Below are positions 58,538 to 64,000 of a DNA stretch of 64,000 nucleotides, piece by piece. Position numbers and translations under genes: made by a program. The notes under the pieces were generated by a model, which was not told the DNA's origin, ran no database searches, and saw nothing but the letters and a program-made list of their open reading frames with translations. The DNA is taken from positions 1,762,501-1,826,500 of the forward strand of contig NZ_OX030782.1 in assembly GCF_943733665.1 (NCBI RefSeq), given 5' to 3'. This DNA comes from Aquimarina sp. Aq107. Lineage in GTDB: Bacteria; Bacteroidota; Bacteroidia; Flavobacteriales; Flavobacteriaceae. Positions within the stretch are counted from its first letter, which is position 1. Each line of letters opens with the position of its first letter.

Positions 58538-59443
58538 TTGAAAGTAACAATTTTAGGTTGCTACTCTGCGACACCAAGAACATTTACGAATCCAACTTCA
58601 CAAGTATTAGAAATAAATAATCATATTTTTCTTATTGATTGTGGAGAAGGCACACAGGTAGAACTTAGAAGGAATAAGATTAAATTTTCTAGAATTAATC
58701 ATATTTTTATTTCGCATCTTCATGGAGATCATTTTTATGGACTTGTTGGTTTGGTTTCTACATTTAGAATGCTAAATAGAGAAAACCCACTTCATATATA
58801 TGGGCCCAAAGGAATAAAAGAAGCGATTACACTACAGCTTAAGCTTTCTAATTCTTGGACAGATTATCCATTGCATTTTCATGAACTTACAAATACAGAT
58901 TCAGAATTAGTATTCGAGGACGAAAAAGTAACAGTTCGGACGATACCACTGCAACATCGAATTTATTGTAATGGCTTTCTTTTTCAAGAAAAATTAGGAG
59001 ATAGAAAGTTATTAATGAGTAAAGTTCTTAATTATGATATTGATAAAGCATATTATAAGTCTATTAAGAAAGGAAAGGATGTTATATTACAAAACGGTGA
59101 TGTTATTCCTAATACAGAGCTAACGGATGATCCATCCCCGGTAAAAAGTTATGCTTTTTGTAGTGACACTAGATATGATGAAGATAAAATTTCCTTACTA
59201 AATAAAGTAACAGCTCTATATCACGAATCAACTTTTTTAGAAAGTCATAAGCACTTGTGTCAGAGAACTGGTCATAGTACGGCTATCGAAGCAGCTACAA
59301 TAGCAAGTAAAGCAGATGTAGAAAACCTTATTTTAGGTCACTACTCTACGAGATATGATAATATAGAAAAGTTTAAAGAAGAAGCTTCTACAGTATTTGA
59401 TAATGTTGAAATAGGAGATGATGGTAAAGTTTTTGAATTCTAA
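58538..59443 (+). CDS. rnz: ribonuclease Z
   Basis: A 301-aa metallo-beta-lactamase-fold tRNA 3' processing endonuclease. It appears to start at TTG 58538: this gives MKVTILGCYSATPRTFTNPTSQVLEI, exactly the usual RNase Z beginning, and no ATG is available there. Zinc motif FISHLHGDHFYGLVG (HxHxDH) and the C-terminal HSTAIEAATIASKADVENLILGHYSTRY with AxDxTH-like and His ligands are present. RNase Z makes the CCA-bearing 3' ends of tRNA precursors. TTG start is noted as unusual but the alignment to family start is strong. Confidence 0.92.
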   Translation: MKVTILGCYSATPRTFTNPTSQVLEINNHIFLIDCGEGTQVELRRNKIKFSRINHIFISHLHGDHFYGLVGLVSTFRMLNRENPLHIYGPKGIKEAITLQLKLSNSWTDYPLHFHELTNTDSELVFEDEKVTVRTIPLQHRIYCNGFLFQEKLGDRKLLMSKVLNYDIDKAYYKSIKKGKDVILQNGDVIPNTELTDDPSPVKSYAFCSDTRYDEDKISLLNKVTALYHESTFLESHKHLCQRTGHSTAIEAATIASKADVENLILGHYSTRYDNIEKFKEEASTVFDNVEIGDDGKVFEF

Positions 59444-59502
59444 AGAAATAAATACGTTTTTTCATATTACATTTAAACTATAAATGTGCTAATTATAAAA
59501 TA

Positions 59503-60153
59503 ATGAATAGAGATCTTACGGGTTATAGAAAATCTTATGATAAAAAGGCTTTAGAAGAAAACGAATTACCAGTTTCTCCATTTCGTTTATTTTCTAATTG
59601 GTTTAAAGAAGTAGAAGAGGCAGGCGGAGTAGAAGAGACTAATGCGATGAGTTTAACAAGTTTTGGCTTAGATAGTTATCCTAAAACAAGAATTGTGTTG
59701 CTTAAACATTTCGATGAAGAAGGATTTGTGTTCTATACCAATTACGAATCTGAAAAAGGAAAAGCTATGGCTGCAAATAATAAAGTTTGTATTTCTTTTT
59801 TTTGGCCTAACTTAGAACGTCAGGTAATTATAAAAGGTGTAGTTAATAGAATTTCAGAACAAAAAAGTAGCGATTATTTTAATTCTAGACCAAGGGGAAG
59901 TCAATTGGGAGCTTGGGCTTCTGAACAAAGTAGTATTGTTGAGTCTAGAGCTTTTTTAGAAAGTAAATTACTAGCATTAGAAGAGAAATATAAGGGAAAA
60001 GAAATTCCTAAGCCTGATTTTTGGGGTGGGTATTGTGTGACCCCAATAGAATTTGAATTTTGGCAGGGAAGACCAAATAGACTTCACGATAGAATTCGAT
60101 ATAGCCAACAACATAAAGGTAACAACTGGTTAACAAATAGGCTGTCACCGTAA
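59503..60153 (+). CDS. pdxH: pyridoxine/pyridoxamine 5'-phosphate oxidase
   Basis: A 216-aa FMN enzyme that makes pyridoxal 5'-phosphate from pyridoxine or pyridoxamine phosphate. Family signatures: LTGYRKSYDKKALEENELPVSPFRLFSNW, MSLTSFGLDSYPKTRIVLLKHFDEEGFVFYTNYESEKGKAMAAN, SRPRGSQLGAWASEQSS, and the C-terminal FWQGRPNRLHDRIRY. Length and residues match the standard homodimer. It is 59 bases after rnz and ends just before a convergent OmpA-family gene. PLP produced here serves hisC and many other enzymes. Confidence 0.94.
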   Translation: MNRDLTGYRKSYDKKALEENELPVSPFRLFSNWFKEVEEAGGVEETNAMSLTSFGLDSYPKTRIVLLKHFDEEGFVFYTNYESEKGKAMAANNKVCISFFWPNLERQVIIKGVVNRISEQKSSDYFNSRPRGSQLGAWASEQSSIVESRAFLESKLLALEEKYKGKEIPKPDFWGGYCVTPIEFEFWQGRPNRLHDRIRYSQQHKGNNWLTNRLSP

Positions 60154-60193
60154 TTAGATAGAAGTAATTAAATTTCTTGTCTAGAAATTAAAA

Positions 60194-62371
60194 TTACATG
60201 ATCACAAAACTAGACCTACGGTTTTTTCGATATTCTTCTTCAGAGCAGTCTTTACCATCTTTACATTTGTTTACAGGTTTAGCCTCTCCAAAACCAATAT
60301 AAGATAGAATTCTATTTTCAGAAATATCTTTACTAATCAGATACTTATAAATAGACTCAGCTCTTTTTTGGGATAATGTAAGATTGTAATCGGTATCTCC
60401 ACGACTATCCGAGTGAGTTTCTATTTTTATAACCATTTCTGGGTATTCGTTATTCATTAACGATACGACCTTATCTAATTCTACAATAGCTCTTTCTGTA
60501 ATATCCCATTTGTCAAACTCAAAATATATTTCATTTAACTTAATAAGATCATTAATAGTTTTATCTAAAGAAATTGAAGAATCTAAATTAGATTCAGGAT
60601 CTGTACTGATATCAACAATATCCTCATTGTTAATTCCAGTATTGCCCGTGTTCTCAGATTTATCTGAAGTGCTTAACTCTACTATATTTTTATCTAACTC
60701 TTTAGAGCGAGTTGCGAAATCTGTATTAAAATTAGGACAATTTAAACCACTCATATCAACAGCTAGTTTAAGCTGATAATAATCAGGGAGATTACATTTG
60801 TTTATATGATTGTATCCTTTACTGAATTTTTTAGTTTCATTAAGAGAACCATTAAACTCAGCAATCACTGGTTGATCTACAATAGTAATTTCGCCAGTTT
60901 CATTTAGTAAATCACAACTGGTATTTACTTTAATCGAATAACGAATTTCAAAAGGTTCGCTATCAATTTTTACCATTTTATTAGGTACAGAGAAGCTTAC
61001 AGTTCTTGTTGGTTCATCATATGATACTTTTATTTTTTTAGAAGGAAGTACAACTGATTCTTTGAAAAACAAAACGTTTTCCGGCAAAATGTCTTTTATA
61101 ACCGTGTTTTTAGCATCGTCATTACCATCATTATTTATAGTTAAACTGTAAACAATATCTTGATCCGGTGCTACAATATCATTAGGAAAAACATAACTAT
61201 TATCTGTATAACGAGATCTTTTTATAATTTGAATAGCCGGTTCGTATATCTCTACACTGAATGCTACAGCCATCACAGAATAACCATCATTATCTGTAAG
61301 CAATCTAAAACTAGACTTAGTTTGATTATTTCCTATAATACTGTTTCGAGGATTTTTTATATCAAATAAATCAGCATCATACCCAAGTGTGTTTTGACTT
61401 GCAGGAACTCTAGAAGTAATGTTTTTCCCGTTTTCAGTAATGTTTGCATTAAAGAAATTGTTCATTGGGTTAGTATTGTCTGTAATACCTTTATACTTAT
61501 TAGTTTCATTAGACATCACCTGAAAACGATCACCTCGTATTCCTTTATCTCCTTCATAAGAAATAACACCAATTTTTCCATGTACAGCACCTTCAGGAAT
61601 TGTTTGGAAATTATCAAAAGAGAATTCTACTGGTTTTGCTTTGGAATCAATATTAACAAAACCATCATATACATAAAAACGTTTTCTAGGCTTGGAATTA
61701 TCTTCATAAATAACAACCATTGTCCATCCACCAGCCAGACCATTTCCAAGAGTAGGATCATCATTAACTTCAGAGGTAGTGGCGGGAATATTTGCAACTG
61801 TATAGGTACCAGTTGGATCTTCTAAATTCATTACTTCCTTTGTAATGTCTTTGTAGCAAGAATATTGCTTAAACAAAGATTTAGAATCATTATAATAGTC
61901 ATGTATTATTTGAGCATTCTTAATTGTCGTATAAGAATTATTACCAGGATATTTAATTTTGATAGAAGAGATATCGTGTTCTCTATTTTCATCTGCATAA
62001 GAAGCCGTCCAATAAAGTCCAACATGTTTGATAGCTGCACATCCTGAAGTAATATCAAGATCGGCACTACTAGAATTAAAAGTAGAAGGATCATTATCTA
62101 TATCAATAAATCCCATTCTAAATTGATTGTTTAATCCTCCGTTGTTATAACTTTTATTAGGATTAAACTTATCTGTTCCATCATCATTACTTACTTTACC
62201 AAGAATAGTATTAGAGACGAATTTAAAGTCACCTTTGATGGTAAACTCCGTTCTTTTCTCAAGAGGAACCTCTACTTGCGCATGTAAATTAAAAGAAAAA
62301 CATAGTAGGGTCAGAATTACACTAACATACGTTTTTCTATAATTTAGTATTTGATTATTTATTTTTTCCAC
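60194..62371 (-). CDS. large OmpA-family surface protein with repeat-like and DUF11-type domain
   Basis: A 725-aa exported protein. I start at GTG 62371, preceded by AAGGA at a normal distance; an upstream GTG at 62416 would add 15 residues. Signal peptide about 1–30 (VSVILTLLCFSFNLHAQ). Residues about 40–385 form a beta-rich surface module with many Asn/Asp; residues about 390–540 resemble a DUF11-like conserved-repeat domain (QDIVYSLTINNDGNDDAKNTVIKDILPENV). After a Ser/Asp-rich linker the C-terminus is an OmpA domain (FEFDKWDITERAIVELDKVV, HSDSRGDTDYNLTLSQKRAESIYKYL, ending RRSSFVIM) with a CKDGKDCSEEE loop as in the protein at 51046. Confidence 0.85.
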   Translation of the reverse strand: MEKINNQILNYRKTYVSVILTLLCFSFNLHAQVEVPLEKRTEFTIKGDFKFVSNTILGKVSNDDGTDKFNPNKSYNNGGLNNQFRMGFIDIDNDPSTFNSSSADLDITSGCAAIKHVGLYWTASYADENREHDISSIKIKYPGNNSYTTIKNAQIIHDYYNDSKSLFKQYSCYKDITKEVMNLEDPTGTYTVANIPATTSEVNDDPTLGNGLAGGWTMVVIYEDNSKPRKRFYVYDGFVNIDSKAKPVEFSFDNFQTIPEGAVHGKIGVISYEGDKGIRGDRFQVMSNETNKYKGITDNTNPMNNFFNANITENGKNITSRVPASQNTLGYDADLFDIKNPRNSIIGNNQTKSSFRLLTDNDGYSVMAVAFSVEIYEPAIQIIKRSRYTDNSYVFPNDIVAPDQDIVYSLTINNDGNDDAKNTVIKDILPENVLFFKESVVLPSKKIKVSYDEPTRTVSFSVPNKMVKIDSEPFEIRYSIKVNTSCDLLNETGEITIVDQPVIAEFNGSLNETKKFSKGYNHINKCNLPDYYQLKLAVDMSGLNCPNFNTDFATRSKELDKNIVELSTSDKSENTGNTGINNEDIVDISTDPESNLDSSISLDKTINDLIKLNEIYFEFDKWDITERAIVELDKVVSLMNNEYPEMVIKIETHSDSRGDTDYNLTLSQKRAESIYKYLISKDISENRILSYIGFGEAKPVNKCKDGKDCSEEEYRKNRRSSFVIM

Positions 62372-62763
62372 TTTTCCTTTTTTATTCCCTATTATATATA
62401 ACTTAAATCTTGTCACTAAATTGCGTTTAATTAATCGGGGTAAACGTCTTCATTTTAAGGGGAAACCGTAGGTAAATTTAAATTTTAACATTTGATTATG
62501 TAAGTAAAATCTGTTCTTTTCGATATAAAATACGCTTTTATCGATTAAGTGTAGGGTATTACCCGGCTCATTTTCACATATTTATGTTTTAGTTCGTAGA
62601 TAATTCTCGTTCCGTTATGCCTTTAAATTTCTTTTTGTAAAAATCATAGTTATAAATAGTTTTTTTTCGAATATTCTTTTTTATCATTTTATTTATAGAA
62701 TTGTAAATGCTTATTCTTAAACTTGCGTGTATAATTTTATTTTGCTTAAACTTTTTCTGAAGT
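62372..62763. other. 392-base intergenic region between divergent genes
   Basis: Should contain promoters for the OmpA gene (minus) and sixA (plus). I see a short dyad GGGTA/TACCC near 62551–62561 and a weak near-consensus TATTTTG around 62743–62749. A minus-strand frame of 33 codons at 62589–62687 (ATG start, Lys/Arg-rich) is the only ORF of note. Confidence 0.5.
62589..62687 (-). CDS. possible 33-aa basic peptide upstream of the OmpA gene
   Basis: Frame from ATG 62687 to TAA 62589–62591 on the minus strand, encoding a Lys/Arg/Tyr-rich peptide (starting MIKKNIRKK and ending FKGITERELSTN). It is upstream of the OmpA gene on the same strand. In AT-rich DNA, Lys-rich short frames occur by chance, so this is only a candidate. 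It shows some likeness to the tail of AraC-type regulators, which could also mean it is a relic. Confidence 0.25.
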   Translation of the reverse strand: MIKKNIRKKTIYNYDFYKKKFKGITERELSTN

Positions 62764-63249
62764 ATGAAAACTTTATATATTATTAGGCATGCTAAATCCT
62801 CTTGGGAGTTTGATTTAGATGATCATAAAAGACCTTTGAATAACCGAGGTTTGAAGGATGCTGATTTGATCGGAAAAGAATTGAAAAACCGCATAAACAC
62901 TATAGATAAGGTTATAAGTAGTGATGCGGAGAGAGCTAAAAGTACCGCAAAGATTATATTAGATAATCTAGAGGTTGATGACGCTATATTTAATTTAGAG
63001 CCAAAGCTTTATGATTTTAATGGACATCAGGTAATAGAAGTAATTAAAAATTGTGATGATAAAGTAAATGCTCTTATGGTTTTTGGTCATAATCACGCAT
63101 TTACTTCTATAGCAAACCTTTACGGTAGTGAAATGATAGATAATCTACCAACGGCAGGTGTTATAGGTATTCAGTTTGATATTGATAGTTGGAAAGATGT
63201 AAGTGTAGGAAAAAACATACTGACTCTATTTCCCAAAGATTTACGATAA
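62764..63249 (+). CDS. histidine-phosphatase family protein, SixA-like
   Basis: A 161-aa phosphatase of the branch-1 histidine phosphatase superfamily. The phospho-accepting His is in IIRHAKSSWEFDLDDHKRPLNNRGLKDADLIGKEL at the N-terminus, followed by ISSDAERAKSTAKII and the second His segment GHNHAFTSIANLYG. It is SixA-type, which in other bacteria dephosphorylates phosphohistidine proteins and is often beside polyphosphate kinase. Here the stop codon directly precedes the ppk1 start, so the two are coupled and probably control phosphate metabolism together. Confidence 0.88.
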   Translation: MKTLYIIRHAKSSWEFDLDDHKRPLNNRGLKDADLIGKELKNRINTIDKVISSDAERAKSTAKIILDNLEVDDAIFNLEPKLYDFNGHQVIEVIKNCDDKVNALMVFGHNHAFTSIANLYGSEMIDNLPTAGVIGIQFDIDSWKDVSVGKNILTLFPKDLR

Positions 63250-64000
63250 ATGGTAGAAAATCAAGTAAATAAATATATAAATCGAGAATTAAGTTGGTTG
63301 CAATTTAATGCTAGAGTGTTACAAGAAGCGTCTGATGATAGTGTTCCTTTATTAGAAAGACTGAGATTTATAGGTATATTTTCTAATAATTTAGATGAAT
63401 TTTTTAAAGTACGTTATGCGGCAATTAAAAGAATAGATCTTGCTGGTAGGGATGGTAAAAATGTCCTTAAAGGTAAAACTGCAAGCGAATTATTAGAACA
63501 AATTACCAAAATAGTTATTAAACAACAAGCGGAAAGTTTAAAGACGATTAATACTATTGGAGAAAGACTGAAGGAACATAATATTTTTATTATTAATGAA
63601 AATCAAGTAACTCCAGAACAAGATAGTTTTATCCGCAGGTATTTCGTAGACAAGGTAAGTCCTGCTTTGGTAACCTATATTTTAAATGATTTAGATAAGT
63701 TTCCACACCTTAAAGACAGTGTAGCTTACTTAGCAGTAAAATTGGTTTTAAAAGATAAAATACCTAAAGAAGGTGCTATATCTAAGATTTTACAGCAGAA
63801 AACAAAGGAGAAAATCTATGCATTAATTGAGATTCCTAAGAATACAGATCGTTTTGTTGTATTACCGGAGAAAGATGGTAAAAAATATATAATCATTCTT
63901 GATGATCTTATTAGGTATTGTATGCAGATCAACTTTAGTATTTTTGATTATGTAAGTGCCTCTGCGCATATGATCAAGATTACTAGGGATGCACAGCTTG
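63250..64000 (+). CDS. ppk1: polyphosphate kinase 1, 3' end missing
   Basis: The gene starts at ATG 63250, directly after the sixA-like stop, and runs off the right edge; 250 codons are visible of roughly 700. The N-terminal domain is unmistakable: YINRELSWLQFNARVLQEASDDSVPLLERLRFIGIFSNNLDEFFKVRYA, then a long helical head domain and the beginning of the middle region (KFPHLKDSVAYLAVKL, TDRFVVLPEKDGKKYIIILDDLI). PPK1 polymerises the gamma phosphate of ATP into polyphosphate in the membrane. The catalytic His lies outside the window. Pairing with sixA is common in Bacteroidetes. Confidence 0.92.
   Translation, partial: MVENQVNKYINRELSWLQFNARVLQEASDDSVPLLERLRFIGIFSNNLDEFFKVRYAAIKRIDLAGRDGKNVLKGKTASELLEQITKIVIKQQAESLKTINTIGERLKEHNIFIINENQVTPEQDSFIRRYFVDKVSPALVTYILNDLDKFPHLKDSVAYLAVKLVLKDKIPKEGAISKILQQKTKEKIYALIEIPKNTDRFVVLPEKDGKKYIIILDDLIRYCMQINFSIFDYVSASAHMIKITRDAQL

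Noticed and set aside
61160..62047. Several plus-strand frames of 60–143 codons antisense to the OmpA protein
   Set aside because: Ile/Asn/Cys-rich shadow composition with no domain; the minus-strand gene has signal and OmpA features.
1..64000. tRNA or rRNA genes, CRISPR array, phage or insertion sequence
   Set aside because: No TTCGAATCC-type T-loop with an acceptor stem, no regularly spaced repeats, and no transposase, integrase or phage structural protein found by reading both strands.

Overview
This AT-rich window comes from the chromosome of a Bacteroidota bacterium, almost certainly a marine Flavobacteriaceae member. The evidence is type IX secretion (T9SS) sorting domains of both type A and type B, a PorP/SprF–OmpA pair, promoter boxes of the Bacteroidetes TTG-N19-TAnnTTTG type, and a hisG–hisIE operon with a flavobacterial layout. 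The genus cannot be fixed from the sequence. I see no phage, no complete insertion sequence, no CRISPR array and no rRNA or tRNA gene. Most of the window is ordinary core metabolism with short accessory pieces between.

Layout. 1–6656: a plus-strand operon for CoA-thioester catabolism, with a truncated APH/ACAD11-type kinase, a transglutaminase-like protein, a DUF1330-like protein, two SDRs, an enoyl-CoA hydratase/isomerase, two MDR reductases and a MaoC hydratase. 6657–16856: mixed accessory genes. They include a T9SS cargo protein, an 883-aa HExxH plus YD-like repeat protein overlapping a DUF805 membrane protein, an alpha/beta hydrolase, a stand-alone C39-like peptidase, an orphan sensor histidine kinase and small membrane proteins. 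16857–23728: a complete histidine-degradation operon (hutH-I-U-G) with a divergent LysR regulator. 23770–28718: a small-ORF/porin pair, a SnoaL-like protein, an SRPBCC–SDR–photolyase operon behind a perfect palindrome, a SpoIIAA-like protein and an NIP-type aquaporin. 28838–38219: a DUF2911 protein, a Gfo/Idh/MocA oxidoreductase, fabG, a VWA protein, a prohibitin, an unknown two-gene unit and an HhH/OmpA pair.

38383–47168: a complete histidine biosynthesis operon, hisG-D-[DUF3667]-C-B-H-A-[DinB]-F-IE. It has a leader peptide with four consecutive His codons followed by an intrinsic terminator, a textbook attenuator. 47326–53103: a T9SS type-B giant secreted protein, PorP/SprF and an OmpA/PD40 protein. 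53278–55104: rpsA. 56106–60153: pyrR-pyrB-STAS-like protein, thioredoxin, RNase Z and pdxH. 60194–62371: a large OmpA-family surface protein on the minus strand. 62764–64000: sixA-like phosphatase followed by ppk1, cut by the right edge.

Several starts were re-assigned. fabG, hisG, hisD, hisH, pyrR and the PorT-like protein start downstream of the longest frame. RNase Z and the T9SS type-B protein appear to start at TTG, and the 725-aa OmpA protein at GTG. Two small membrane ORFs (23770–23883 and 35860–36039), the his leader peptide and the truncated ppk1 are added. The best candidates for something undescribed are the HExxH/YD-repeat–DUF805 pair, the short-ORF/207-aa unit at 35860–36666, the palindromic operator of the photolyase operon, the NIP-like aquaporin with a Cys-rich tail, and the relic flanked by inverted repeats at 29787–29929.
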